The notes under the pieces are model-generated. The model was not told where the DNA came from. It made no database searches and saw only the letters and a list, made by a program, of their open reading frames with translations. This document shows, piece after piece, positions 10,427 to 22,793 of a stretch of DNA of 64,000 nt; position 1 is the first letter of the stretch, and each line of letters begins with the position of its first letter. Made by a program: the position numbers and the translations under genes. This DNA comes from Monocercomonoides exilis (taxonomy: Eukaryota > Preaxostyla > Oxymonadida > Polymastigidae): assembly GCA_001643675.2 (NCBI GenBank), contig LSRY02000059.1, positions 315,001 to 379,000 on the forward strand, written 5' to 3'.

Positions 10427-13400
10427 ATGGAATCAGTTGAAAAAGCATTTCAGGAAGGAAAAGTTTGCCTTGGAATTGAATGTTTTTAGATTCAGTGTAT
10501 TTTCACTTTAGATGCTTTTCCACGATATGGTTCAATTGGAATGTGGAAAGCTTAGCAAAGATTATGACACTTGCTTGACACAACTCCATGATGTATCAAA
10601 GGTTGTTCATTTAAAATTTCGTCATTTTTTCTTTTTTAAACTTTGAAAAATATCAAAATTCAAAAAAATCGATTAATATTCCTTGATTTCCATTTTTCAC
10701 TCTACGAATTAATTGGAATGGCTTATAGGAACTGAAGGATCTTGAACAACGATGTTCAGATCTGCACATGCCAGAGAAGAGACGCATATACTTTTTATTC
10801 ATTGCTTTGATGAGCGACTTAAACGATTGTTTACAGAGGCTTCATGACGTTTCTGAACGGAAAGTGACTCAGGGATATTTATTATTGGATTCTGAAATTG
10901 AATTCATAAGTGTTTGTTGAATTCCTTTCCATTGCTTTTATTTTATTAAACTATTCCTTCTTCGTTTTCATCAAAAAATGTTCTACTTTTCTTTTTTAAA
11001 ACTTCATATGATTTTCCTTTTTTTTATGATTCACTTGAAATTTTTATTTACTAATTATTTCTCTTTTGAAAAAAAAAATCTAATTACATTCGTTATTTCA
11101 GGACTTATCTGATTTGTACACGTTTTTTGAACAAGATTTATTTCCACACTTAGCTATCGAGCCAAGCTCCCTATGGATAAATGACATAACATTAGCCAAA
11201 GCCCCGGAAAGAGGGCTTGGTGTGGTGAGCCTATCGCTTCAGAAGGAGATTCTGCAGCAGGCCAGGAAGAGCATCATGGACGGGATTGTGAAGAAGGAGG
11301 TGGCACTGTGCACTCCACAGAGCATGGAGCTGGAGGAGATTCGGCACATGTTTTTCCGGCAGCAGGAGCGGGTGCTGCGCTGCGGGCTGTGTGTGCAGCC
11401 GCGCTCGGTGGTGTTTCTGGCGTCTGTGTTGTGTGTGGTGGTGCTGACGAACCATCGGCTGCTGGTGCTGTCGATGCAGAAGGAGCTGCTCCACTCGATA
11501 GAGCTCAGCTGGATTGCAGATGTGAAGGTGAAGGACAAAGGAAGAAGGAAGGAGAAGGAGAAGGAGAAGGAGAAAGAAAGGGAGAAGGAGAGGGAGAAGA
11601 ATGAGGCAGAAAAGGAAAGAGAGAGAGAGAAAGACGAAGTAGTAGAAACGAACCAGTTTGTGGTGTTTCTGCGAGGAAACGAAGAGAAGCCATTTTATTC
11701 GCTGGATGCAGTTCACTGGGCGAAGGACATCGGAACAGCTGCGCGCTTCTTTGCAGGGCTGATCAAAACATCTGCGCTGGCGGACTCAATCGGAAGAGGA
11801 ATGACCTCTCAGCTGTCTGGATCGCGTGCTCTGCAGTCGACCTCCCTCTCTGCCAGCTCTCTCTCTGCATATCCTTCTTCCACATTCCAGTCGCAGCAGT
11901 CGTTCTCTTCGCCTTATGGTACTTCCCTCTCTGCCTCTCCCACAGCCACACCGCAGCCAGGCAGCTCAGCCACCTCTTCCTTCTCTTCAGTCACCACTCG
12001 CTCTTCTGGCGAGTCCGGCCGCCTCGAAAAGGGCAGCGAGTTCGACCCTTCTTCCGTCCGCTCACCTCTTCCTTCTCTTGGCGTGTCTATCAAATGCTTC
12101 CCTTCTTCGATGCTGTCACCGGCGCCTTCTTCTCCAGTGCCTGGCTCACTCGCTGGCGCTGGGATGGATTCTGGAATGCCTTCTATTTCACCGCTTCAGA
12201 CATCGTTTGTGCCATCTGCACAGAAGGACAACGAGCCGTATCCGTTGAGCTCTTCATCGCCCCTTGCCATTTATGCCATGTCGCCTTCAGGAGCATCATT
12301 ATCCCTGGCGCCTGGCTCACCTACACTGGGACAGGCAGCCTACAGCCACCAAATAGCAAGTGCTGGAGCTGGCTCCTCACACGCATCGTTGTGTGGAGTA
12401 GCGCTGCATGGCGGAAGTGCTCAGAGAGAGGCGTGGATGCCGCAGGTGGCAGCAGCAGCGATGGACAGTGTTTCGCTGCGGGATGCGCCGTGGATGCTGC
12501 ACTTGTACATCGGCCGTGCAGACAACTTGTCAGCCACGTGTGCCCGACTGGGCATTCTGACGGGAGGAGTGAGGCTGTCCGTGTCTGTGGGGAGCCCGCT
12601 GAACTACCAGCACATCCGCCCGCACCTCATCCGCCGCTCAGCCGCCAGCCGCAACATCGCCTCGCCCCTCTTCGACGCTGCAATGGGCTTCCCGTTCTGT
12701 GCTGAGTCTGAGCCATTTGTGGAGGTGAGGCTGTTTGCAGAAGCGGGGTTGACAAAGAACGAGAAAGGGATTGGGATTGTGCGGGTGAGCTGTCTGGAGC
12801 TGTTCCTCTCGCCCAGCCACATGATTGATGGCTGGTTCGACATCGACCTCAGAGACACGAATGCCCTGCGCCCTATCATTTCTTCCCCTGCCATCGCTAT
12901 TTCTCGAAACCCTCTTGCACCGCCACAATATCAGAACAAAATGCATTCAGCTTCTGCTTCTTCTGGAAGAGAGCACGATTCAATGGGAATATCATTGCAA
13001 GGCAATGCTGCAGTTGGAGTGGCTTCTCATCCATTTGGCAATAATTCTGATGAAATGCAGCAAATTAAGCAGCAGCAGCAGAAACAACAACAACAAGAAG
13101 GAGACAAAGAGAAGAGCGAGAAGGAGAAAGAGAAAGAGAAAGAGCAAGACATGGCGAGGCGAAGAGAGCAGGCGAAGCGGAAGAGGATGATCGAGCGAGA
13201 AGAAGTCCCGCGTCTGCCAGCTGCAACAGCCGCGGAAGGCGGAGGATTTGACGATGTGGATGGGCGAGGGGACGAGTGGACGCAGATGCTGATGGGGCGG
13301 GTGGTGCCAGCGCGTGTGTATTTGCGGATGACGCTGTATGGGATGAGTGGGTGTGGGGTGCCTGATGCACTGGGCCTGCCGCTGCCTGGGCTGAGCACGC

Positions 13401-14405
13401 TGAAGGTGTTCCAGGTGAGGGAGGGGGTGCCTGTGGTGCTTGGAGGGGCAGCGATGGAGATTGCAGGGCTGATACACACAGACAGCGCAGATGATGGGAA
13501 GGCAGCAGAGAGAGAGTTTTTGAGGGAGAAAGAGGCAGAGAAGGCGAGGCAGGCACAGAAGGAGAGAGAGAAGGAGAGAGAACTCGAGGCAAGCAAAGAG
13601 AAGACACCAGAGTTGATGAGTCAAGGAGGAGTGAATGAGCAGCAGGAGACGGAGATTGTTGAGCCAAAGCGGCTGGGCGGAAACACAACAGGAGTGGTGA
13701 GACTGATCGATGTTGCGTCTCAAAGAACTTTGTTTTCACTCAAAAAGGTTTGAATTCTCTTTCTCTCTCTTTCTCTTTTAAAGTGACATTATTTAATTCT
13801 TGTTTTCCCTAAACATTTCTTATTTACATTAAACTTTTCAACAATATCTATCCTTTCATTTGTTCAGGCTGGGATGTTCAAGAAGGAGTATGAAGTGTAT
13901 GACAGAAAAGGCTATCTGTTTGCACGATGCTATCACAAACTGAAGACAATGAAGAAGAGAAAGATTCGAATGTTTCTCGAAGGCGGGGAGATGCTCTTTT
14001 CGATGAGTGGTTTGTTGCTAATTTTCTTATTTCACATTTATTATTTTCATATTTATCTCATTTACTTATGTTTTTGATTCATTACTCGACACAATTTATT
14101 TCTCTCTCTCTTTTTCCTCTCTTTATCTTTCTCATAAATCCTCAAACGCAATAAAACATAACATTTCATTTCTCTTCATTTCCAAACACTTTCACTGAAT
14201 CATTTTCATTGCGAATATTCCAGGTGAGTTTCAGAACGAAGTGTGGATTGAGGATTTTCTTGGGAGGCGTGTTGCGTCTGTTGTTGTTGGCGAAGGAGGG
14301 AAAAGCGAAAGCAGCGGACGAGTTGTGACAATCAACGTCAGCCAGCCAAACATCGACTCTTCTCTGGCACTCATCTTCACCATTTATGTAATGCTCACTT
14401 CTTGA
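10427..14405 (+). CDS. Multidomain protein: helical N-term, PH-like, C2-like and LURP-one/tubby-like C-term
   Basis: 1092 aa in six exons: 10427-10462, 10512-10601, 10729-10911, 11102-13747, 13868-14009 and 14224-14405. Phases fit at all joins. Residues 1-130 are helical with repeated His/Cys-containing heptads. Residues about 193-324 look PH/GRAM-like (VVVLTNHRLLVLSMQ..., later a helix KDIGTAARFFAGLI), interrupted by a Lys/Glu insert of about 40 residues. Residues about 330-560 are Ser/Pro/Gly-rich. Residues about 566-686 look like a C2 domain (LHLYIGRADNL ... FVEVRLFAEAG ... IGIVRVSCLELF ... GWFDIDL). A charged linker follows. From about residue 965 to the end the pattern KKEYEVYDRKGYLFARC, then IRMFLEGGEMLFSM, then a final hydrophobic helix (SSLALIFTIYVMLTS) resembles LURP-one/scramblase-type tubby-like folds. 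Membrane or phosphoinositide binding is a fair inference; the domain calls are by eye. Confidence 0.6.
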
Positions 14406-16123
14406 GACTGACAAAGTGCTTTGACTTCATCATTTACTCACATTATCACTTGCTGGTTGTGCTTTAATAAAGATTTATGATGATGGATTTGATGAAATTC
14501 AATATCATTTGGACAACTTTATCAATTTGAGATCCTTTTCAAGGAGACATACGTGCACTTGCTTGCAAAGCAAAGGTGAAACATAGTTCTCTAAATACTT
14601 TTCTTGATATTACAGCTAGACACACATAATGATTGCAATGAGAAGATTTAAGGATGACACAAAAATCTTAAGCGCAAAAAAGAAAACAAAATTAAAAAGA
14701 AATACGAATTCGAAACTGCAGAATGCAAAACTGATGAAGCAAGATAGCATTTTGATGTATTTCTCGCCCTACATTCTTTGTACTGATGACAACACTATTG
14801 AGAAGGAAGGAATAATGAAGCAATATGTTAATGGAAGGATAATAGCATAGAAAACAAAAAGAATAGAAGAGGAACAGAATGAATGGAGAAAAGAAGATCT
14901 TATTAGCAAATTCAATCTGCAGATCCAACAGTCATTTCCCATCAACCAATGAACATTATGAAATATTCATATAAAAATTTAGATAAGATGCTACATAAAA
15001 GATAGTATTTTTGCTTGATGCCATTCGACTTTTATTTACCAAATAGCGGGAATAACCTGACTCAACAGAGACGGGACAATGCCTTCATCACTTGTTTGAT
15101 GATTGGTTAACATTTCTTTTCCATTGGCTTCTTTGTTATGGATTTGATTTTTTTAGACTTTTTGACTTTTTCAAATGTTTTATTAATTTTACAAAATCAT
15201 TTCTGGCTTAATTGCAAGATTGTTCGATTTTTTTTTTTCAGAATTTTATTTATTTAAAGGAAATTTAGCTTCAACGAAAGAGAATTGAATTTAGCACATA
15301 GAATTATTTCTATTACCTGAAAATGCAAAAAGTTAATTCATCTTCTGATGTTATCAAACCATTTCAACTTCTGCAATATCTTTTACGTAAAGATTTTTTT
15401 GACATTAATTAATGTGTTTTCAAGAACAAAAAAAAAAAAAAAAAAAAAAAAAAAGAAAAAGAAAAAGAAAAATTTTTTTTTTCAATTCATGCTTTTTTCT
15501 TCATCATTCCAAACCTATAAAAAATAAAACTGAGAATTATTAGAATTACTCAGTTTAATTATTCCTTTTTCATAAAATATGTTCAACTTCAAGCATATTT
15601 TGTTCTCATTGAAAAACTTTCAAGAATCTTGTATGTAAAAGAATATCATACACACACATACACACAGAAATAAACTTGAAACTTCAAAAATATAATTTCA
15701 TTGAAGAAAATTATTAAACATATTTTGATCTCCCCCACAAGAAAATTATTAATGATTTCTCAGTTTAATATTCTTTTTTTCTCATTCATTTTGGCTTATA
15801 TCACTTTCCCATAAGTATGAAACGTATTGAATGCTTCTTTTCGCTTCGAAGATAATATTACAAAAAGAAATGAGCTCAAAATGAGGAGTATTAGAAATAA
15901 TATTTCAACTTCCATTTCTCAGATTAATTAAGCAGAATACAGAGATGAATTTATATGGAAAAATTATAAAATCAAGTGAAATAAGAGGAGCAACAGCCAA
16001 TAAAAATTTAATTGAATATTAGTGGTTTCCGAAGTTAAAGTGATTTGATCTGAGCCGTAATTTGCGTGAAATAGGATCATCCCTCAATCTTGTTCATTAA
16101 CACAGGATCATTAAAGCACAACA
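14406..16123. other. AT-rich intergenic region with poly-A and CA tracts
   Basis: About 1.7 kb. It holds a 27-nt A run (15428-15454) and a short CA/TA repeat (about 15649-15666). A 73-codon open frame at 14629-14850 is Lys-rich but has no recognisable motif, so I do not call it. No RNA gene seen. Confidence 0.5.
15428..15454. repeat. Poly-A tract (27 A) followed by an A-rich GAAAAA run
   Basis: Uninterrupted run of 27 A followed by three GAAAA(A) units and then a T run. No open frame beside it looks like a retrocopy, so simple slippage is the likelier origin. Confidence 0.9.
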
Positions 16124-17811
16124 ATGTTGAAGATTGTTATGTTTATATTAAGTGTCGCTGTGGCGGAGGAATTTGAGGAATTGGATGACGAAAGCATCGA
16201 ATTAATTGAATTTCTTGATGGAATTACCCGTCGAAGAGATCTTGACCCAGTGGTTCTCGTTCCTGGTCTTGCAGGATCTCATTTAGAGTACAGAAATAGA
16301 ACAGGAACAAAGTGGAACACATTATGGTTGAACTTTGGTCGAACTTTGCCTGGATTATGGCAAGCATACAAGAAGGTCTTGCAGGTAAATTATGATCCAG
16401 TAACAGAAACTTACTCTTCAAACCCAAATATCGTAACACGCCCAGTTGATTATGGAGGACTTAAAGTCTGAATCTTTTCTCTTCTTTTTGTTTTAGTGCA
16501 ATTGCCTATTGGCTTACGTGCTTTTTCAACTTTATTGGTGATTAAGGGTGTTGACTATTTGGATCCTGTGGTAAAGACAGTCACAAAGATGTATCATCCC
16601 CTCATTAGAACTCTTCAAGAGACTGGCTATGAAGAAGGGAAAAATCTTTTTGGTGCACCTGTTTGATCGCTTTTGTTGAAGTTATTTTAATTATGAAAAC
16701 ATTCCTGCAAATTTACTTTCCTAACCCATATTTATAATTTTGTGAATGAATTTTGCTTTATTTTTAAAAGTATGATTGGAGACTTGCAAATGCAAAACAG
16801 GTGATGTCCAACGGGATGTATGCTCAACTGAAGGATCTGATTGAAAGAGCTTTCTCAATAAACAAAGGAAAGAAAGTGCATGTGATTGGTCATAGCTGCG
16901 GTTTGATTTTTTGGTTAAGCTTAAATCGAAAAATAAAAATTTTGATATAAATCTTTGTGGGTTGTCAACTTAATTGACTTATTTATGTTTTGATGGAATA
17001 ATGCATTGATGAAATCAAAAATATGTAATATACAATTGAAACCAATAATATGTAAATTTAGGTTGCATCTTTTTGAGACAATTTCTGAGTGATTACGTGA
17101 CAAAAGAGTGGAAAGAGAAGCACATTGCAAGCTTTATTTCAACAAGCGGCCCATATTCAGGCTCTGTGGAAGCATTTGCTCATCTTGCTGCCCCTCGCAA
17201 GTGGGTCATCCCAACACTGTCTCCAAATGATGTGCACGAATTGGTGCAGAACTTTGCAGGGATATATTGGATGCTGCCAAACATGAACGCTTTCCCTCCA
17301 TCGAAAGTGGTTGCTCGTATTCCTTCACTGAAAACAGTGATTACTGTGGAGAACATGACAGCAGCATTTGCCACAACAGGAAGGAGGATGAAGCTACAGG
17401 GTGTGGAGATGACTCAGAAACACATCAGCCACATGGAGCCTCCTCGTGTTCCAGTGCACATCTTTGTGTCGAATGGAAAGAGCACCACAAAAGAGGTTAT
17501 TTATGATGGCACAGCCAACAACTGGTGGAAGAAGGCAGGAACTGATGTCATCCAAGACGGAGATGGGACTGTTCCCATTGAGTCGCTTCTTGGTTTGTCT
17601 TTGTTGTCTGATAATAAAGATTCATGTTTTATTTCTTGATTTAATGTATTCAATTGCGTAATTTCTGCACTCCTTTTCAAAAGCACCTACAAAATGGAAG
17701 ACAATGCAGAATGAGCCTGTTGATCTGACTGTCATTCCAAGAGAGTCACACTTGGGAATTGTCGGATCAAAGCAATATCTTCTTGCTGTTCGTGACATCG
17801 TGTCCCGGTAA
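16124..17811 (+). CDS. LCAT/PLA2G15-like lipid acyltransferase or phospholipase
   Basis: 414 aa in five exons: 16124-16465, 16547-16660, 16771-16900, 17062-17592 and 17684-17811. Residues 1-15 (MLKIVMFILSVAVAE) look like a signal peptide. Family marks in order: DPVVLVPGLAGSHLE near residues 41-55, DYGGLKGVDYLDP across the first splice, GAPYDWR, the nucleophile motif GHSCG (Ser about 194), the acid in DGDGTVP (Asp about 363) and the catalytic His in ESHLG (about 395). The triad is therefore complete and the length is typical. Enzymes of this family act on phospholipids or sterols in the secretory pathway, lysosome or outside the cell. The substrate cannot be told from sequence. Intron 1 was placed at 16466-16546 because this rebuilds the conserved GLKGVDYLDP; a 31-nt alternative breaks the frame. 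Convergent with the carboxypeptidase gene. Confidence 0.9.
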
Positions 17812-18763
17812 TATAACCATCAACACTCAATTAAAATTACAATGTATTTGTTTTTGTAATTCAATTAAGCACGCAGCAGGGGATGTTATCTTTGTCATTT
17901 GCTGTGCTAAACAAAAATGTTTTTTGTCATAAAGTTTTTTTATTTTGTTCTTTTTATTGTTTTTTCGATTAACAAGCTGTTGATTCTCCTTGTGAAAGAC
18001 TTTCAAAGTCTGTTTAACGAGTTATTTTTTTTGAAAATGTTTCTGTACACAAAGTTTTATTTAATGGAGATATCAAGATTAATATTGGTTGAAATGCCGA
18101 GTGTTTCTCGATTTTGTTGTTTTTGCTATTTTTATTGTTGACAATTATTTGAAAAACATATTTTGAAACCTGAAATCAAAAAGAAGAAAAGGATTTATCT
18201 TTTTTCATCTTTTGAAACCGGAATTTTCAGACTTATTTTATCAAAATGTTGTTTGATTTTGCAATGGCTCTTTTGAATATGCAACTTTTCCCATCAACAA
18301 GAGTATTCTCTGAATAAACAAAGCAGCATTGCCTCTTTTCGCACTTTTGTCATTCATATTTTTCCTTTTCAGGCTTAGTTTGTAATTTGAAGACGAGAAA
18401 CTTTAACATGAACAGTTCAATAATCCTTGTGTCTATCTCCAAAAGCTCAAAAAAATACACTCCACTCTTTAATAACAAATCAAAGGCCAATTCAAATGAT
18501 AAATTGAAGTACATTCATTGATGTTTCAGGTAATTTCAATGAAAAGAGTGATGTGCTCTTCAAAGTTTCAGAAGACTTTACAATAAAAAAAAAAGAAGAA
18601 ATGAAACAAGCAAAAATCAAACAATAATGTAATGCTAATATCAACAAAAAAATAAGCAACCTAACTTTGGTGTTATATCCCAAATCTCCTTAATGACAAA
18701 CAAACAACATCATTTTCCATTCAACAGAAAGCTTTTCAATGATTTATTATCCTTTTTATTAAT
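17812..18763. other. Intergenic region between convergent lipase and carboxypeptidase genes
   Basis: About 950 bp of AT-rich DNA holding the 3' ends of two converging genes. A 74-codon hydrophobic frame at 17917-18141 has no homology signal. No terminator, repeat or RNA gene is recognisable. Confidence 0.5.
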
Positions 18764-21700
18764 TCATGTTGATTTTTTGCTTTTAGAAGCAGTTGCTCTA
18801 ATCGGTTTCTTTTTATCTGATTTTTCTTCTTTTCCATCGATTTCCTTTTTATCCTTCGACTTTACAGTTTTAATGTTCTTTTTTGATCTTTCCTTTGCCT
18901 TTGTCAGATGAGAAGGCTTATCCTTCACAGAAGCATCTGAACTTGTTCTATGAACAGCCGAGGCAGGAGCCGAAGCACCAACCACAAACGAAGAGTCATT
19001 CGCAACAACAGCTGGGCTGACTGCCGATGCTGGCGGGGCAGTCACAGAAGACACTGCCTGCTGCTGAGCTGTCTGTGATCCCTCTGATTGCCCTGTCATT
19101 TGCTCGTCTGAGGAGATGTTGGGTGTGTCTGAGCTGTCTGAGCTGTAAGGAGAAGGCGTAGCTGAAGTAAGAGTGGATGAGGGAAACTGTGCAGGTGTGG
19201 GAGTCGTGGGAGTTACAATGTCAGCAGGTGAAAGAGACGTTCGGGCAGATGCCGCCACGCCAATCGAAGACGATGTCGATGGACGAGTCTGGCTGGAGAA
19301 AGCAATGGCAGGCGAAGGAGTGCGCGAAAGAGGCAGCGAAGATGGCACACTCAGCCGATGCGTTGTTGAGGACGTTTCTGAGTCTTGTCCAGCATCGCTT
19401 GCATCGCTGCTTCCAGACTGAGGCGGAACGGGAGATGGAGGCAAAGACATCGTCGGGTGATATGAAGAGGAAGAAGTCAGCGAAGAGGTCGATGAAATCG
19501 ATGAAGTGGAAGAAGTTGATGAGGAAGAAGAAGAAGAAGATGATGATGCAAAAGAAGGCGCAGAAGAAGCTGAGCGCATCTGTGGGCGAAGTGTAGATCG
19601 GATCGGAGCAAAAAGGGAGAGTCGCTTTGGAGCAGCAGGAAGAGAAGAAGTCGGCAGAATGGAGTGCGTTGTCAGAGAAGAGCTGGATGCTGTTGAAGCA
19701 GAGGAAGTTGAGCCAGCAGTCGGAAGTGTAGCGCTTGTTGACTGAGGAGAAGAGCTCTGCAGAGATGAGAGTGGATGAGCAGTCTGCAAAGGAGCAGAGG
19801 ATGCAGCCGTGGTTGGGTGTGACTGTCCAGAAATAGTCAGAATCAGCCCATTCGACAGAGACGGAGTGGATCCCAATTTCATTCCAGCTGGATTGCTGCT
19901 GGCACTCGAGACAGACGCAGCACTCGAGATTCGACTGGCAGAATTAGACGACTTTCTCTCTTTGATGTCTCGACTGGCCACACCTCCAATTGAACTGCCA
20001 CTCGAACTCTGCTGCGACGCTCCCCCGCTTTTTCTCTGCTCCTGCATCGTCTTTGCCTTCTTCTTCTTCTTCTTTCCGCTTCTCCTCACTCCCTTCGCAT
20101 CAGGCACATCGTCTTCTGTCCCTGTTGCACTGTCATCCTCTGTTCCATCGTCGCTGTCTGGGCGTGCCTTCATATCTGTCTTTCTCGTCATGGGACTCGC
20201 TCCTCGGCTTCCACTACCTCCTCCGCTGCCTCCGTCACCACTTTTTGAATGGAGAAGATGCTTCGAATGGAAAGGCGAAGGTGTTGGCGAAATGTGAGGT
20301 GAAGACGAACTGTTGGAAGTGGACGAAGAGCCAGAAAGCGAACAATAAGAAGCAAATGCAGAAAACGGCTGGATTGCAGATGAAGCAGCAGAAGAGGCAG
20401 TGAATGAGGCTGCTGAAGTTGAAGAAGCTGAAGATAGCGAAGAAGACGAGGTTGAATACGATGACGAATAAGGAGAGCTTGAGTGATATCCCATCGAAGA
20501 AGCACTTGAAGAGCCCAATCTCGGAGACATCATATTCTGCAGCGATGAACAGTCAGAAGCAGCCATCGCCGCTTCGATCTCAGCGAAATGCAGACCAGCC
20601 AGCTCGCGGAACGTGCTGTATATTTCTGACTGGTCGTTGTCCACATAATCCAGAAGCGTCTCCCCAAACGTCGCGCCCATCTCCTCCAAAATGGCTGGTG
20701 TGAAGTGGATGTCTTTGTACTTGCCTGTGTTGCAACCAGCAAACGACGCCTCCATCGTGAACGAGTTCACCAGCCCCATTTCTCGCCATATCACCACCCG
20801 TGCTGCTCCTTCTTTGGACTTCTGCACCCGGAAATCGCAGTCGTCGTAGCTGAATGCAGGTGCACGATGCGACAGCATGCGAGGAAACACCTTCTCTTGC
20901 AGAACAAGACGCGGGTTGTCTTTGTTCTCACAGCCAAAAATGAAAATGTTCTTCTTTCGTGAATGGCCGTGCAAGTCACAATAAAAGATAACTGGGCGGT
21001 CTTCACTGAATTTCTTTATCATCTGCTTGGTGTAGAAAATGGGTGGACTCTGCCTTCGTGTTGGCGCCTGCCATTGTCTGTTCAAGTCGAGTCCATGCAG
21101 ATTGGTACGATGGTTTCCCACAATAACGCCATCTGGATTCAGCATAGGCACAATCTTGAACACGAAATTGTCTCTGAGAATTCTCGCCTCCAAACTTGGG
21201 CCTGTCAGAAAGTCGATCAGCCCCTTCATCATATACGAGGCGTTCGTCTCTCCCGGATGGACCCGTGCAGAGAGCACAATTCCGCGCCTGCGCTTCATTT
21301 GCTCAGCTGTGCCTGTGAATGTTGTGACTGTCAGCAGATCAACAGCGTTGCCTGCGTGCGTCTGGCAGAGAGTTCGCCTTCTTACTACTTCCTTGCGCTG
21401 TGGGTCATGTTCAAGTTCATGCAAATAATTCTGCAAATCACTGTAGCTGTATGGGAAGTGATATGCCAAACAGCAAGTATCTCCAGCACCATAAGGAAAT
21501 TTCACCGAGAAGGTGAGCGTATAAGAAGCTGGCATCTTTTTCTTTGTCTGTGTTGGATAATATGCAATATCTTCTCCAACTCGATGCCATCCGTATCCTT
21601 TTTCTTTGGCTAGCATTTCAGAATACAGTACAGGCTTCATGCCATTGTTGTAAAGAGAATAAGGTTTTAAAAAATTGACGATATTAAATTTATATTTTAC

Positions 21701-22163
21701 ATCTTTCTGAATATTTGTCACTGTAAAGTAGTACCATTGCGTGTGCCCTCTCGTATTTGTATCTAATCTAAGTGTTAAGTCATATTCATACTGATAAACT
21801 TGCACAACTTTTTTCAAATTTCCACATTCGAATCTTGACTCAAATAGAAGTGTTGTGTCATCAGGACCTTCAAGTTGATAAATATATGGGTACATAACGT
21901 TTCCGACGGTCCCCTCATTTTCACTTCCTGGAGGTGGAGGGCTCATCATTACTTTGAAATCTGGGATTTCATATACAACGCGATTAATAAGAGGCTTTGT
22001 TGAAAACCCTCTTTCAAGATCTCTTGCTGCCATTTCAGCATCAAAACCTTCTCTCATTTGAACAATAGGCTCCACATAAGGAACACCATCAGGAATGAGT
22101 ATTGGATGCGCCATCAACGAAGTATTTAAACCAGTTCGAATTGTATCATCATTTTGCCCGCTC
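18764..22163 (-). CDS. Cytosolic carboxypeptidase (AGBL/CCP family, M14), tubulin deglutamylase-type
   Basis: About 1130 aa visible in one long exon. The open frame upstream of 22163 has no ATG, and an acceptor (TTTAATGACAG) ends at 22164, so a short first exon not resolved here is likely; the first internal ATG is at 22114. The N-terminal CCP domain (FESRFECGNL ... WYYFTVTN) leads into the M14 domain: PYSYSDLQNYL, the zinc motif HPGE, NPDGVIVGNHRTNLHGLDLNR, the third zinc His region CDLHGHS, and the catalytic Glu in TMEASFAG. All key residues are present. CCPs remove glutamates from tubulin tails and other proteins, fitting a flagellate with a nearby kinesin. The last 550 or so residues are Ser/Thr/Pro-rich and end in a Lys-rich tail (SKKNIKTVKSKDKKE), which could bind microtubules. 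The middle of the gene is visibly GC-richer than its surroundings. Confidence 0.9.
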
Positions 22164-22793
22164 CTGTCATTAAATATCCAAAAAATTTGTTTATTCAAAA
22201 AATAAAAAACGTAATAAAGTTAAAAGGGTATGTTCTAACATTTTTTAAAGACTATTTATCCGTTAGTATTTAAAAAATCAACAAAACAAAATTTTAACTG
22301 TTGAAAAATGTATTGAGGGAGGATCAAGAGATAGATTTAAAATTTTATTCAAATCTTTTTTTGGGCAGGAAAAATATGTTGTTTTTCTCGAAGGATTATT
22401 ACATTTTATTTTTTTTCATTATAAATAATATCATTTGAAAATAATAATATGTCTGTAATTTTAAGAATGAATAACAACTTCAATGGAGTAAAATTCTGTC
22501 ATCTGACAATGCAACTGAAACATCAGCAATATTGTGATATTTTTATTAAAAATTTGAACACCTTTATGAATCAAAAATTTTAGTAGAACTTAAACTAATT
22601 GATTTTTTTGCTTGAATGTTCAAAAGAACACTTTTTCATTGAAAAGAAAAAAATAAACTGAATAACAATCACGAAAAGGATTAAAATGAAACAGTGAATA
22701 GAGACTTATCAACGACTAAGAAAAGTTTACAGAAAAAAGAAAGGGTTAAATGTATTTTTTGAAATGTTAGTATGAAGTGATAATAAAAGTATT
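22164..22793. other. Intergenic region, possible short first exon of the carboxypeptidase
   Basis: About 630 bp of AT-rich DNA between the carboxypeptidase and the 3' end of the coiled-coil gene. The missing start exon of the carboxypeptidase should lie here, but I could not find a unique ATG-plus-donor that fits the required phase 2. No repeats recognised. Confidence 0.45.

Noticed and set aside
10182-10448. 88-codon minus-strand frame overlapping the start of the 1092-aa gene
   Set aside because: Overlaps a well-supported exon and has no homology signal.
11231-11716. Long open frames opposite or out of phase with low-complexity genes (also around 13000-13740, 20188-21613, 38100-43700, 58911-61681)
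   Set aside because: They are shadows of Ser, Glu, Lys or Leu codon repeats in the true genes, with no domain or splice support.
14470-14580. Box C-like ATGATGA suggesting a C/D snoRNA
   Set aside because: No CTGA D box at a suitable distance and no terminal stem.
14629-14850. 73-codon Lys-rich frame in the intergenic region
   Set aside because: No motif, no intron context and average codon make-up of AT-rich non-coding DNA; expected by chance.
15428-15454. Poly-A tract as the tail of a retroposed gene copy
   Set aside because: No gene-like sequence or target duplication beside it; poly-A runs of this kind occur elsewhere (57852-57869).
16466-16496. 31-nt alternative first intron in the lipase
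   Set aside because: It puts the next exon out of phase; the 81-nt intron restores the conserved GLKGVDYLDP.
17917-18141. 74-codon hydrophobic frame between convergent genes
   Set aside because: Phe/Leu-rich only because of T runs; nothing resembles a membrane protein family.
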